A stretch of 64,000 nucleotides of DNA, taken from Lutimaribacter saemankumensis (GTDB lineage Bacteria; Pseudomonadota; Alphaproteobacteria; Rhodobacterales; Rhodobacteraceae). Shown piece after piece: positions 16,922 to 26,364 of the stretch. Within the stretch, counting starts at the first letter, position 1, and each line of letters opens with the position of its first letter. The notes beneath the pieces were generated by a model that saw only the letters and a list, made by a program, of their open reading frames with translations, was not told the DNA's origin and ran no database searches. The translations under genes and the position numbers were made by a program. Location: positions 1-64,000 of the forward strand of contig NZ_FNEB01000005.1 of the NCBI RefSeq assembly GCF_900100005.1, in the 5' to 3' direction.

Positions 16922-18205
16922 TTAGTTGCAGCCCGCGGTGATGCCGTTTTCGGACGCATATGCGGCCGAGTCGGCTTCGATCAGCGGCTGCAGCACGTCC
17001 TGGTCGGACTGCATGTAGTCGGTGATCATCTTCCACTCGCCGGCGGCCGCGTCCCACTGGCCCACGGCACCAAAGCCGTTACCGCCGTGGTTCTGGCAGC
17101 TGACGCTGAACTCGGGGCCGAAGTTCGGCAGGCCCAGTTCAGCCATTTTCGCCTCGGTCATTTCCAGTGCTTCCATACCGTCACGCATCTGCGCGGGGGT
17201 GATTGCGGTCACACCGTGGATGCCTTGCGCGGTCTTGGCCGCTTCGGCTGCCAGCATCGCGGCATAGAGGCCGCGGTTGTAGAGCACGGTGCCCACCTGG
17301 TCACCCGCACCGGCGGCCAGACCCTTGTCGATCACATGGGTCTTGAGGTCGTCGAACAGCGGATAGTTGGTGCCGAAGTTGTGGAAGGTCAGCGCCTTGT
17401 AGCCGTTGGCGCCATCGCCTGCCGGCTTCACGTCGTTTTCAGAACCCGACCACCAGATGCCGATGAAGTTTTCCATCGGGAAACGGATGTTCACGGCTTC
17501 CTGGATGGCGACCTGGTTCATCACGCCCCAGCCCCACATCAGCACGTAATCCGGGCGGTCACGGCGGATCTGCAGCCACTGCGACTTCTGTTCCTGACCG
17601 GGGTGATCCACCGGCAGCAGGCTCAGCTCGTAGCCATGCTTTTTCGCCAGCTCTTCGAGCGTGCGGATCGGTTCCTTGCCGTAGGCCGAGTTGTGATAGA
17701 CCAGCGCGACCTTCTTGCCGCTCAGGTCGCCGCCGTTGATGTCCAGCAGGTGCTTGATGGCGATCGACGCGCCATCCCAGTAGTTGGCCGGGTAGTTGAA
17801 GACCCAGCGGAACACTTCACCGTTCTTGGCCGAGGTGCGGCCATAGCCCATCGAGTGGATCGGAATGCTGTCAGCGGTCGCCTTGGGGATCAGCTGATAG
17901 GTGATCCCGGTCGACAGCGGCTGGTACACCAGCGCGCCGGTACCTTTGGTCGACTCGTAGCATTCAACGCCTTTTTCGGTGTTGTAGCCGGTTTCGCACT
18001 CGACCAGGTTGATCTTTTCGCCGCCGATGCCGCCGTCGCGCTCGTTCAGCAGGGTGAAATAGTCCTGGTAGCCATCAGCAAACGGAATGCCGTTCGCCGC
18101 ATAAGGGCCGGTACGATAGCTGAGCGCCGAGAAGGTTACTTCAGCCATCGCCGGCGCAGCGGCCACGACGGCTGCCAGCGCAGTTGCGATCAGTTTCATT
18201 TTCAT
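16922..18205 (-). CDS. livK: Periplasmic ligand-binding protein of the liv-type transporter
   Basis: Protein of 427 residues with a Sec signal peptide (MKMKLIATALAAVVAAAPAMA). It has the two-lobed type I periplasmic binding fold (Peripla_BP_6): LSYRTGPYAANGIPFADG near the start, then KVALVYHNSAYG and MLWGWGVMNQVA. It is longer than amino acid LivK proteins (about 370) and resembles those that bind aromatic or other carboxylates. GGGAGGAAAACCCG precedes the ATG. Hairpins on both sides suggest that its mRNA segment is stabilised, as expected for a binding protein needed in excess. Confidence 0.9.
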   Translation of the reverse strand: MKMKLIATALAAVVAAAPAMAEVTFSALSYRTGPYAANGIPFADGYQDYFTLLNERDGGIGGEKINLVECETGYNTEKGVECYESTKGTGALVYQPLSTGITYQLIPKATADSIPIHSMGYGRTSAKNGEVFRWVFNYPANYWDGASIAIKHLLDINGGDLSGKKVALVYHNSAYGKEPIRTLEELAKKHGYELSLLPVDHPGQEQKSQWLQIRRDRPDYVLMWGWGVMNQVAIQEAVNIRFPMENFIGIWWSGSENDVKPAGDGANGYKALTFHNFGTNYPLFDDLKTHVIDKGLAAGAGDQVGTVLYNRGLYAAMLAAEAAKTAQGIHGVTAITPAQMRDGMEALEMTEAKMAELGLPNFGPEFSVSCQNHGGNGFGAVGQWDAAAGEWKMITDYMQSDQDVLQPLIEADSAAYASENGITAGCN

Positions 18206-18244
18206 CGGGTTTTCCTCCCTTGGTTATTCCGATGTCTCAATTCC

Positions 18245-18288
18245 GGGATATCCCCGAAACCTGTGCCCTGCCCCGCATGCATTGCGGG
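18245..18288 (-). other. Two short inverted repeats between livM and livK
   Basis: GGGATATCCC (18245-18254) is a palindrome, and CCCGCA (18272-18277) pairs with TGCGGG (18283-18288). They fall in the 111-base gap upstream of livK inside the operon, where they could form RNA hairpins that separate livK expression from that of the permease genes. Confidence 0.5.
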
Positions 18289-18316
18289 AAAGGGATGTTC
18301 CCAAAGCGCCCCCGCG

Positions 18317-19393
18317 TCAGTGCGGGAAGGGCCAGAGTCGCAGTTTCTCTTTCGCCACGCGCCAGAGCTGCGCCAGCCCATGCGGTTCGGCGATCAGGAA
18401 GACGATGATCAGCGCGCCGACGATCATGAACTCCAGATGCGCAGCCAGATCGGTCGGCCAGCCCAGCGCGCCTACAAGCGTGTTCTTCAGAAGAACCGGC
18501 AGCAGGACAAGGAACGCAGCCCCCGCGAACGAACCGAAGATCGACCCGAGGCCGCCGATGATGACCATGAACAGCACCAGGAACGATTTCTGGATTCCGA
18601 ACGCCTCGCCCACTTCGACCGCGCCCAGGTAGACCGCAAAGAACAGCGCACCGGCGATGCCCACGAAGAACGAGCTGACGGCAAACGCCGAAAGTTTGGC
18701 CTTCAGAGGGTCCACACCAATGATCTCGGCCGCGATGTCCATGTCGCGGATCGCCATCCATTTGCGCCCCTGCGCACCACGGGTCAGGTTCCGCGCGATG
18801 ATCGCGCAGGCCACCGTGAACACGAGGCAGAACAGATAGGTCGCCCAGGCTTCGGTGTTCGCGCCCGTCACTTCGACGCCGAATACCGACCGCTCGGGCG
18901 CGTTGATCTGCCCCGAGGCCGAGTAGTTGTAGAACCACGACACACGGTTGAAGAGCCAGACAAGGAAGAACTGCGCCGCAAGCGTCGCAACCGCCAGGTA
19001 GAACCCTTTGATCCGCAGCGAAGGCAGGCCGAACAGAACCCCCACAAGCGCGGTGATCCCACCCGCCGCGATGATGTGAAAGAAGATGTTCACATCCGGG
19101 AAGGCCGTCATTAGCTTGTAGGATGCATAGGCCCCCACCGCCATGAAGCCGCCGGTGCCCAGGCTGACCTGCCCGCAATAGCCCACCAGGATGTTCAGGC
19201 CGATTGCCGCGATCGAATAGATCAGGAACGGCATGAAGATCGCGTTCACCCAGTAATCGTTGATGACGAACGGCACGATCGCAAAGGCGAATACCAGAAC
19301 GAAGTAGTAACGATACCGGTCGAACTTGATCGGGAAGGTCTGGCTGTCTTCCACGTAGGACGTTTTGAAATCGCCCGCTTCACGATAAAGCAT
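18317..19393 (-). CDS. livM: Liv-type ABC permease LivM
   Basis: Protein of 358 residues with about nine or ten hydrophobic segments and the LivM-type region NILVGYCGQVSLGTGGFMAVGAY and GRKWMAIRDMDIAAEIIGV, the cytoplasmic loop that contacts the ATPases. It forms the translocation pore with LivH. The ATG overlaps the stop of the small upstream gene as TGATG. Confidence 0.93.
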   Translation of the reverse strand: MLYREAGDFKTSYVEDSQTFPIKFDRYRYYFVLVFAFAIVPFVINDYWVNAIFMPFLIYSIAAIGLNILVGYCGQVSLGTGGFMAVGAYASYKLMTAFPDVNIFFHIIAAGGITALVGVLFGLPSLRIKGFYLAVATLAAQFFLVWLFNRVSWFYNYSASGQINAPERSVFGVEVTGANTEAWATYLFCLVFTVACAIIARNLTRGAQGRKWMAIRDMDIAAEIIGVDPLKAKLSAFAVSSFFVGIAGALFFAVYLGAVEVGEAFGIQKSFLVLFMVIIGGLGSIFGSFAGAAFLVLLPVLLKNTLVGALGWPTDLAAHLEFMIVGALIIVFLIAEPHGLAQLWRVAKEKLRLWPFPH

Positions 19394-19650
19394 CAGGCAT
19401 TCTCCCCGTTTTCTTCGATTTCCAGATGCGACCGGTCCGCCCGGTTCGGGCGTTTGGCGTATCCGGTGTGTTCATTGATACGGATCAGGCGGAAATAGGC
19501 CCACAGGCCCAGCGCACCGCCCAATGCCGCAAGGATCGCCGCCGTAATCATCTGGCCTGTCTCGGTGACATTCGAGGACAAGGCCAGGTAGCCGAAGGCC
19601 CAAAAGCCCGACCATGCGATCACGTTGATGATGGCGATCAGCTTGTTCAT
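19393..19650 (-). CDS. Small two-helix membrane protein in the liv operon
   Basis: Protein of 85 residues: two hydrophobic helices (about 5-28 and 36-53) followed by a basic then acidic tail (RLIRINEHTGYAKRPNR... EIEENGENA). No family recognised. It lies between livH (4-base gap) and livM (stop and start share one base), so it is translated with the permease pair and may be an accessory to the transporter. Such a gene is not part of the standard liv set. Confidence 0.75.
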   Translation of the reverse strand: MNKLIAIINVIAWSGFWAFGYLALSSNVTETGQMITAAILAALGGALGLWAYFRLIRINEHTGYAKRPNRADRSHLEIEENGENA

Positions 19651-19654
19651 GGGT

Positions 19655-20641
19655 CTACACCCTTTCGATGATCTTCTCGCCGAACAGGCCTTGCGGCCGG
19701 AACACGAGGAAGATCAGCGCCAGAACATAGGCAAACCAGTTCTCGGTCGCACCACCGATCAGCGGACCAACCGAGAATTCGAACAGTTTCTCGCCCACTC
19801 CGATGATCAGGCCACCGACGATGGCGCCCGGGATCGAGGTGAAACCGCCCAACATCAGTACAGGCAGCGCCTTCAGCGCGATCAGCGACAGGCTGAACTG
19901 TACACCGGATTTCGTGCCCCACATGATGCCCGCCACCAGCGCGACGAACCCGGCCAGCGACCAGACCATCACCCAGATGAAGTTCAGGCTGATGCCCACG
20001 GACAACGCGGCCTGGTGATCGTCGGCCACGGCGCGCATCGCGCGGCCCTGCTTGGTGTATTGGCTGAAGATGACCAGCGCGACCACAAGGATGGCTGCGA
20101 TCACTGTGGCGACGATATCGAGATTGTCGATGAAGAAGCCGTAGCCGAACCAGCCATAGGTCGTTTCGTCGATCGGAATGTTGATGCCCTGCGGCAGACC
20201 CACATCCAGTTTCTTGATGTCGGCGCCCCACATGATGTCGCCGAAACCTTCCATGAAATAGGCAAGGCCGATCGTCGCCATGAACAGGATGATGGGTTCC
20301 TGGTTGACCAGGTGGTTAAAGATCAGCTTGTTCACCGCCCAGGCAAGGAAAACCATCACGGCCATGGTCAGCAGGATCGACACCAAGGCGGGCATATGCC
20401 AACCGAAATGGTGCACATCCGTGCCGAAGACGGCGTTGATCAGGTGCGAGAACGGCACCTGTCCTTCCATGATGCCCACCAGCGTCAGCGCGGCGAACAA
20501 CGCCATGACGCCCTGCGCATAGTTGAAAATGCCGCTGGCCTTGTAGATCAGGACAAAGCCAAGGGCGACAAGCGCATAGAGAACCCCGGCCATAAGGCCA
20601 TTGAGGAACACCTCCATCGCGAAAACCAGTTGATCGGGCAT
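19655..20641 (-). CDS. livH: Liv-type ABC permease LivH
   Basis: Protein of 328 residues with about eight hydrophobic segments. The N-terminus LNGLMAGVLYALVALGFVLIYKASGIFNYAQG and the loop GRAMRAVADDHQAALSVGI are LivH hallmarks. A ribosome site GGGAGGAG lies upstream of the ATG. It is slightly longer than classical LivH, with an insertion around residues 60-85. Confidence 0.93.
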   Translation of the reverse strand: MPDQLVFAMEVFLNGLMAGVLYALVALGFVLIYKASGIFNYAQGVMALFAALTLVGIMEGQVPFSHLINAVFGTDVHHFGWHMPALVSILLTMAVMVFLAWAVNKLIFNHLVNQEPIILFMATIGLAYFMEGFGDIMWGADIKKLDVGLPQGINIPIDETTYGWFGYGFFIDNLDIVATVIAAILVVALVIFSQYTKQGRAMRAVADDHQAALSVGISLNFIWVMVWSLAGFVALVAGIMWGTKSGVQFSLSLIALKALPVLMLGGFTSIPGAIVGGLIIGVGEKLFEFSVGPLIGGATENWFAYVLALIFLVFRPQGLFGEKIIERV

Positions 20642-20678
20642 GGCTCAGGCTCCTCCCTGCGAAAGCATTGTTTGCAGC

Positions 20679-21500
20679 TCAGTCATGGGCGACCCCCAGA
20701 TAGGCGTCGATCACGGCCTGGTTGCTGCGGATCTCGGACGGTGTGCCGTCACCGATCTTTTTGCCGTAATCCATCACGACAACCCTGTCGGACAGGTCCA
20801 TGACCACGCCCATGTCATGTTCGATCAGGGCGATGGTGGTGCCGAATTCGTCGTTCACATCCAGGATAAAGCGGCTCATGTCCTCTTTTTCCTCGACGTT
20901 CATGCCGGCCATGGGTTCGTCCAGCAACAGCAGGCTGGGTTCAGCCGCAAGCGCACGGGCCAGTTCCACCCGCTTCTTGAGTCCGTAGGGCAGGCGCGCG
21001 ACCGGTGTCTTGCGGATCGACTGGATTTCCAGGAAGTCGATGACCTTTTCCACCACTTCGCGGTTTGCCGTTTCTTCCTTTTCAGCGCTTCCCTTCCAGA
21101 AAGCCTGCTGAAGAAGATTCGTCTTCATATAGTTCAGCCGCCCTGTCATCACGTTGTCGAGCACGGTCATGCCTTCGAACAGCGCAATGTTCTGGAACGT
21201 GCGGGCAATGCCAAGCTGCGCCACCTGGTAAGGCTTCATCGGAGGGCGTTTCTTGCCCTTGTACCAGACCTCGCCTTCCTGAGGGACGTAGAACCCCGAA
21301 ATCACGTTCAGCATTGACGATTTGCCGGCGCCGTTCGGGCCGATGATCGCGCGGATCTCACCCTCGCGGATGTCGAACGAGATATCCGTGATCGCCTTCA
21401 CACCACCAAATCGCAGGGTGATGTTCTTCATCTCCATCAGAACGCCGCCGATCTTGCGGCCATCCTCGGTGACGTAGCCTTCTTCGCTTGCATCAAGCAT
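20679..21500 (-). CDS. livG: Liv-type ABC transporter, ATPase LivG
   Basis: Protein of 273 residues. ABC ATPase with Walker A GPNGAGKSS, the expected LivG insert near FQNIALFEGMTVLDNVMTG, a signature region that reads RLPYGLKKRVELARAL in place of canonical LSGG, and Walker B LLLLDEPMAGMN. The altered signature (PYGLKK) is common in this subfamily of liv ATPases linked to acyl-CoA ligases. It is the second gene of the operon, 51 bases after the synthetase gene. Confidence 0.92.
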   Translation of the reverse strand: MLDASEEGYVTEDGRKIGGVLMEMKNITLRFGGVKAITDISFDIREGEIRAIIGPNGAGKSSMLNVISGFYVPQEGEVWYKGKKRPPMKPYQVAQLGIARTFQNIALFEGMTVLDNVMTGRLNYMKTNLLQQAFWKGSAEKEETANREVVEKVIDFLEIQSIRKTPVARLPYGLKKRVELARALAAEPSLLLLDEPMAGMNVEEKEDMSRFILDVNDEFGTTIALIEHDMGVVMDLSDRVVVMDYGKKIGDGTPSEIRSNQAVIDAYLGVAHD

Positions 21501-21551
21501 GGCGCAGTCCCTTCATCGTCAGATATCCCCCCTCGGCGCGGATACGCGGCG

Positions 21552-23525
21552 TCATTCCGCCGCCACCTTTTGCGTCGTGACCGGAACCGTCTTGGCGTCG
21601 CGGATTTCCAGCGTTGCCTTGATCGATCCCTTGCGCCCGTCTTCGTAGGTTACTTCGGTTTCGGTGTATTGCTCGGTCTTGCCGGAATAGAGCGCGTCGA
21701 TCAGGTCGGCGAACTTCTCTTCCACGATCCGGCGGCGCACCTTCCGTGTGCGGGTCATTTCGCCGTCATCGGCATCCAGTTCCTTGTGCAGGATCAGGAA
21801 GCGGTGCACCTGGCACCCCGACAGCATCTCGTCATCCGCGATCGACCGGTTCACCTCTTCCACATGGTTCTGGATCATGTCGTAGACCTTGGGATGACCG
21901 GCCAGTTCCTGGTAGCTGGAATAGGCGATGTTGTTGCGCTCGGCCCAGTTGCCCACCGCGCTCAGGTCGATGTTGATGAACGCCATGCAGCGGTCGCGGT
22001 TGTTTCCAAAGACCACCGCCTCAAGGATGTTCGGATAGAACTTCAGCTTGTTTTCCACGTATTTGGGCGCAAACAGGCTGCCATCGGCCATCTTGCCCAC
22101 GTCCTTGGCGCGGTCGATGATCCGCAGGTGGCCCGTGTCCGGCTCGATGAAACCGGCATCCCCGGTTGCAACCCAGCCTTCGGCATCCTTTGTCGATGCT
22201 GTGGATTCGGGGTTCTTGTAATACTCTTCGAAAACGCCGGGGCTGCGATAGAACACCTCGCCGGTGTCGTCGATCTTCAACTCGACACCCGGGGCCGGAA
22301 CGCCAACGGTATCGGCCCGCACTTCGCCGTCCGGCTGCACGGTGATGAACACCGACGCTTCGGTCTGGCCGTAAAGCTGTTTCAGGTTGATCCCGAGCGA
22401 CCGGTAGAACTGGAAAATCTCGGGGCCGATGGCTTCGCCGGCGGTGTAGCCGACGCGCACGTTGGAAAAGCCCAGCGTGTTCTTCAGCGGCCCATAGATG
22501 AACAGATCGCCAAGCCAGTACTTGAAGCGGTCCCAGCCACCGACCGGCTTGCCGTCCAGAATCCGGGGGCCAACTTCGCGGGCATGGGCCATGAAATAAT
22601 CGAACAGCCGCTTTTTCAGCTTACCGGCGTCTTCCATGCGGATCATCACGCTGGTCAGCTGCGTTTCGAACACGCGCGGCGGCGCGAAGTAATAGGTCGG
22701 CCCGATTTCCCGCAGGTCGGCGGAAACCGTTTCGGGGCTTTCCGGGCAGTTCACGCAGAAACCCGTCCAGAACGCCTGACCGATCGAAAAGATGAAGTCG
22801 CCGACCCAGGCCATGGGAAGGTAAGCTAGGATTTCCTCGCCCGGGCCCAGATGGTCGAACTCGGCCGAGCTCTTGGCCGACTCGATGATGTTTCGGTTGG
22901 AAAGAACCACACCCTTGGGCTTGCCCGTTGTCCCCGACGTGTAAAGCATCACGCAGGTGGAATCGTAGTCCAGCTTTTCCCGGCGCTTGTCCAGTTCGGT
23001 CGCGAACTCGTCGCGCGCGGCGTGGCCCTGATCCTGCACGTGGCTGTATTCATGCAAATGCGCGTGGTCGTATTTCCGCATCCCGCGCGGATCGAGATAG
23101 ATCAGATGCTCGAACTGATGCAGCCGGTCCTGAACTTCGATCACCTTGTCGACCTGTTCCTGGTCTTCGACGATCACGAAGCGCGCACCGCAGTGATCCA
23201 GAACATAGGCCATCTCTTCGGCGGCTGAATCCTGATACAGCGGCACGGGGATCGCGCCTGCCCACTGCGCGGCCACCATCGACCAATACAGATGCGGGCG
23301 GTTATTGCCGATGATCGCGACAAAGTCGCCTTCGTTCACACCGAGATTTATCAGGCCAAGAGCGAGATTGCGGATCTCCTGCTCGGTCTCTTTCCAGGTC
23401 CAGCATTGCCAGATCCCGAATTCCTTTTCCCGATAAGCCGGCTTGTCACCGAATTCCGCAGCGTTACGAAGCAGCAGCGCCGGAATGGACGCAAGCCCTC
23501 CGGTCGCCTGAGACGACTGTGCCAA
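21552..23525 (-). CDS. AMP-dependent acyl-CoA synthetase, long-chain type
   Basis: Protein of 657 residues. AMP-forming ligase with the P-loop-like YTSGTTGKPKGVVLSNRN, the A5 region LYGQTEASVF, the A7 region GWVATGDAGFIE and the A8 hinge DRAKDVGKMADGSLFAPKYVE. The length and the QTEA motif resemble long-chain fatty acyl-CoA synthetases of the FadD15/FAA type. The start is a TTG at 23525 with GGGAGG seven bases upstream; there is no better ATG. It is the first gene of the transport operon, so two different CoA ligases bracket one transporter. Confidence 0.85.
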   Translation of the reverse strand: MAQSSQATGGLASIPALLLRNAAEFGDKPAYREKEFGIWQCWTWKETEQEIRNLALGLINLGVNEGDFVAIIGNNRPHLYWSMVAAQWAGAIPVPLYQDSAAEEMAYVLDHCGARFVIVEDQEQVDKVIEVQDRLHQFEHLIYLDPRGMRKYDHAHLHEYSHVQDQGHAARDEFATELDKRREKLDYDSTCVMLYTSGTTGKPKGVVLSNRNIIESAKSSAEFDHLGPGEEILAYLPMAWVGDFIFSIGQAFWTGFCVNCPESPETVSADLREIGPTYYFAPPRVFETQLTSVMIRMEDAGKLKKRLFDYFMAHAREVGPRILDGKPVGGWDRFKYWLGDLFIYGPLKNTLGFSNVRVGYTAGEAIGPEIFQFYRSLGINLKQLYGQTEASVFITVQPDGEVRADTVGVPAPGVELKIDDTGEVFYRSPGVFEEYYKNPESTASTKDAEGWVATGDAGFIEPDTGHLRIIDRAKDVGKMADGSLFAPKYVENKLKFYPNILEAVVFGNNRDRCMAFINIDLSAVGNWAERNNIAYSSYQELAGHPKVYDMIQNHVEEVNRSIADDEMLSGCQVHRFLILHKELDADDGEMTRTRKVRRRIVEEKFADLIDALYSGKTEQYTETEVTYEDGRKGSIKATLEIRDAKTVPVTTQKVAAE

Positions 23526-23724
23526 ATCTGTTCCTCCCTATGCCCGAAAAATCAGGCAGATGACCGCCTGTCCCGGCGATTCCTCCGGCACAGATGGTGC
23601 AGACCGCACGCTCGTCGTCAACTTTTTCCTGATCATTTCCCAATCCTTACGAATTGTTACAGGCGCGCAGCAGCCTTTGACAGCGGGCAAAGCGGTGCTA
23701 TCGCGGATCAGCAAAAGGGACATC

Positions 23725-25650
23725 ATGCCACAGGATACCCCCCATAGCGCCGCCATGATGATGGCCGGCCTGAACCTGATCCAGCAGGCGCTGTCTATCT
23801 ATGACAGCGGCCTGCGCCTGGTGGTGTGCAACCGCATGTTCCGCGAAATGTTCGATCTGCCCGTGCACCTGACGGAACCCGGCGCGCGGTTCGAGGATAC
23901 GATCCGCCACCTTGTCGAGCGGGGCGAATACGGCGCGATCGACAACATCGAAGACGCCGTGAAAATTCGCGTCGAACAGGCCCGCGCGTTCGAACCGCAT
24001 TACATGGAGCGCACACGCGCCAACGGCCGTGTGATCAGCGTGGAAGGTGCCCCCCTGCCCGAAGGCGGCTGGATCACCGTCTACACGGACATCACGCAAA
24101 CCAAGAACCAGGAGGCGCTCCTGCGCGCGCGCTCGGAAGAGCTCAGCGACAAGGTTCTGGCCTATGCCGAAGAGCTTTCCGCGACGAACCGGCAGCTTGC
24201 CAGCACCATCGCCGCACTCGAAGAGGCCAAGCGCCAACTGATGGAAACCGAGGCGCGCACCCGCCTGACGACCGAAATGATGCCGGCCCATATTGCGCAT
24301 GTGGGCCGCGACATGACCTATACGTTTTCGAACCGGCGGCTGAATTCGATCATTCCAGGACGCCCTTCCATGATCGTCGGCCTGAACATCCGCGAGGCGC
24401 TTGGCGAAGAGGCGTATGGCCATATCCGCCCGCAACTCGAAGCAGCGTTCCAGGGCCAGCCATCGACATTCGAGTTCACCCATGAAGGATCGTCCCGGCG
24501 TATCAGAACGGCTTTCACCCCCGACCTGAACACCGATGGCGAAATCGTCGGCGTGTATATCCTGTCCACCGACATCACCGAGGAAACACAGGCGCGATCG
24601 GCCCTGCAGCAGACCCGCCGCCGCGAGATGGCCGCCCAGCTTATCAGCGGCATGGCGCATGATTTTTCCAACCTTCTGACGATCATCCTTGGCAGCCAGT
24701 CGCGCCTCCAGCGCCTCGACCTGCCGCCCGGCGCCCCCGAGCTGGTCAGCGCCACGCTCAGTGCGGCGCATCGCGGCGGTACGTTGCTGACCCGGATCGG
24801 CGACATCACCGGGGCACGCGAATGGCTGCCGCAGCCGACCGACCTGGGCGCCCTTCTCCGCGATCTCGAAACGCTGGCGGCACCCGCTTTGCCGCAAGAC
24901 ATGCGGCTCGAGATTTTCAACACGCTGGACGCAAATCGCCTGATGCTCGATCCGGGCATGCTGCAGGATGCGCTGCTGAACCTGTTCCTGAACGCCCGCG
25001 ACGCCATGATCGGCAGCGGGCGCATCACGTTGACGGTCACGACGGTGCAGGGCACATGGGCCGATTTCACGGTTACCGACACCGGGCCGGGGTTTTCGGA
25101 AATGGCGCTCGAACACGCGCTCGAACCATTCTTTTCCACCAAGGGTGGCGAAGGATCGGGGCTTGGTCTGGCGATGGTCTACGACACGGCAAAACTCGCC
25201 GGCGGCCGCGTCCGCCTGACCAACACCGAACCCGGCGGCGCACAGGTCACCTTGCGCCTGCCACTGCGCCCGGCGCCCGCGCCCGTGGCCCCCGGCCTTG
25301 TCCTGCTGGTCGAGGACAGCGCCGATTTGCGGGCAGGAATCCGCGCGATGCTGACAGATCTTGGCCAGACAGTGATCGAGGCGACGACCGTCGAAGAAGC
25401 CCTGAGCCTGCTGGGCGAACTGCCCGATATCGCGCTGATCCTGTCCGACATATCGCTGGAAGGCGACGCAACGGGCATCGACCTTGTCAGCGCCTTGGAC
25501 AAGGACGCACCGCCCTGCATCCTTATGACCTCGATGCCGCCCGACCACCCGCTGCACGTCCAGGCGTTGACGCTGGCGCCGGTTCTGCGCAAACCGTTCT
25601 CGGCGCGCGATCTGGGCGCGTTCCTGTCCACACAGGGGACCACGGCATGA
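23725..25650 (+). CDS. Cytoplasmic PAS hybrid sensor histidine kinase
   Basis: Protein of 641 residues with no transmembrane segment. Order: PAS-like domain (about 13-125), coiled coil (about 128-180), second PAS domain (about 183-295), HisKA with His312 (GMAHDFSNLL), ATPase domain with N box (NLFLNARDAM), DTGPGF (452-457) and GSGLGL (477-482), and a C-terminal receiver (524-636) with Asp575 and Lys623. It probably senses a cytoplasmic redox, light or ligand signal through PAS, but no cofactor residue is obvious. The start at 23725 is preceded by AAAAGGGACATC. It overlaps the response regulator gene by ATGA. Confidence 0.88.
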   Translation: MPQDTPHSAAMMMAGLNLIQQALSIYDSGLRLVVCNRMFREMFDLPVHLTEPGARFEDTIRHLVERGEYGAIDNIEDAVKIRVEQARAFEPHYMERTRANGRVISVEGAPLPEGGWITVYTDITQTKNQEALLRARSEELSDKVLAYAEELSATNRQLASTIAALEEAKRQLMETEARTRLTTEMMPAHIAHVGRDMTYTFSNRRLNSIIPGRPSMIVGLNIREALGEEAYGHIRPQLEAAFQGQPSTFEFTHEGSSRRIRTAFTPDLNTDGEIVGVYILSTDITEETQARSALQQTRRREMAAQLISGMAHDFSNLLTIILGSQSRLQRLDLPPGAPELVSATLSAAHRGGTLLTRIGDITGAREWLPQPTDLGALLRDLETLAAPALPQDMRLEIFNTLDANRLMLDPGMLQDALLNLFLNARDAMIGSGRITLTVTTVQGTWADFTVTDTGPGFSEMALEHALEPFFSTKGGEGSGLGLAMVYDTAKLAGGRVRLTNTEPGGAQVTLRLPLRPAPAPVAPGLVLLVEDSADLRAGIRAMLTDLGQTVIEATTVEEALSLLGELPDIALILSDISLEGDATGIDLVSALDKDAPPCILMTSMPPDHPLHVQALTLAPVLRKPFSARDLGAFLSTQGTTA

Positions 25651-26348
25651 CGCAAGCACTTGTATCCATACTGGACGACGAACCCGCGATCCGCACGATG
25701 CTGGCCGATGCGCTGGAAGAGGCCGGTTTCCGCACCATGAGTTTCGGCCGCGCCACCGAATTCGAAGCCGCGCTGAAAACCCACACGCCCGATGTCTGCC
25801 TTGTCGATCTCAGCCTGCCCGACAAGGACGGGCTGACGTTGGTGCACCGGCTGGCACTGGAACAGGGTGCGACCGTCATCATCATCTCGGGCCGCGCGCA
25901 GGTTCAGGACAGGGTGACCGGTCTCGAACTGGGGGCCGACGACTATGTCACCAAACCCTTTGACCCGGCCGAGGTCGTGGCCCGTATCCGCGCCCGCCTG
26001 CGGCGCGACCGGCCCGTGGCCCAGACAGGAAACTGCGCGCGCTTCAACGGCTGGACCGCGTGTTTCGACAGCTACACATTGATGGACGAGACCGGCGAAC
26101 AGACACCGTTTTCCCACGCCGAGGGCGAGGTACTGCGCCTTTTCCTGGAGCGCCCGAAACGGCTGGTATCTCGCGCCGTGATGCAGGAAACGCTGGGTGG
26201 TGCCGCCGGGGAAAGCTTTGATCGGGCGATGGATGTGCGCATCTCGCGCCTGCGCACGAAGCTGCGCGAAGACCCGAAAAACCCACGCCTGATCAAGACG
26301 GTCTATGGCGCGGGCTACATCTTTCTGGGCGATGTCGACTGGTCGTGA
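25647..26348 (+). CDS. OmpR-family response regulator
   Basis: Protein of 233 residues. Receiver domain with acidic Asp10-Asp11, phospho-acceptor Asp54 (CLVDLSLPDKDG) and the Lys in DDYVTKPF, followed by a winged-helix Trans_reg_C domain (SFDRAMDVRISRLRTKL, KTVYGAGYIF). The start overlaps the kinase stop in ATGA, so the pair is translationally coupled and is almost certainly cognate. The kinase also has its own receiver, so phosphate flow may be branched. DNA targets are not visible. Confidence 0.92.
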   Translation: MTQALVSILDDEPAIRTMLADALEEAGFRTMSFGRATEFEAALKTHTPDVCLVDLSLPDKDGLTLVHRLALEQGATVIIISGRAQVQDRVTGLELGADDYVTKPFDPAEVVARIRARLRRDRPVAQTGNCARFNGWTACFDSYTLMDETGEQTPFSHAEGEVLRLFLERPKRLVSRAVMQETLGGAAGESFDRAMDVRISRLRTKLREDPKNPRLIKTVYGAGYIFLGDVDWS

Positions 26349-26364
26349 AAACGCCCGCCCGGTG

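Noticed and set aside
16805..19114. Long plus-strand frame of 769 codons across the liv operon
   Set aside because: Antisense to livF, livK and livM, which are clear. No family features or start signals.
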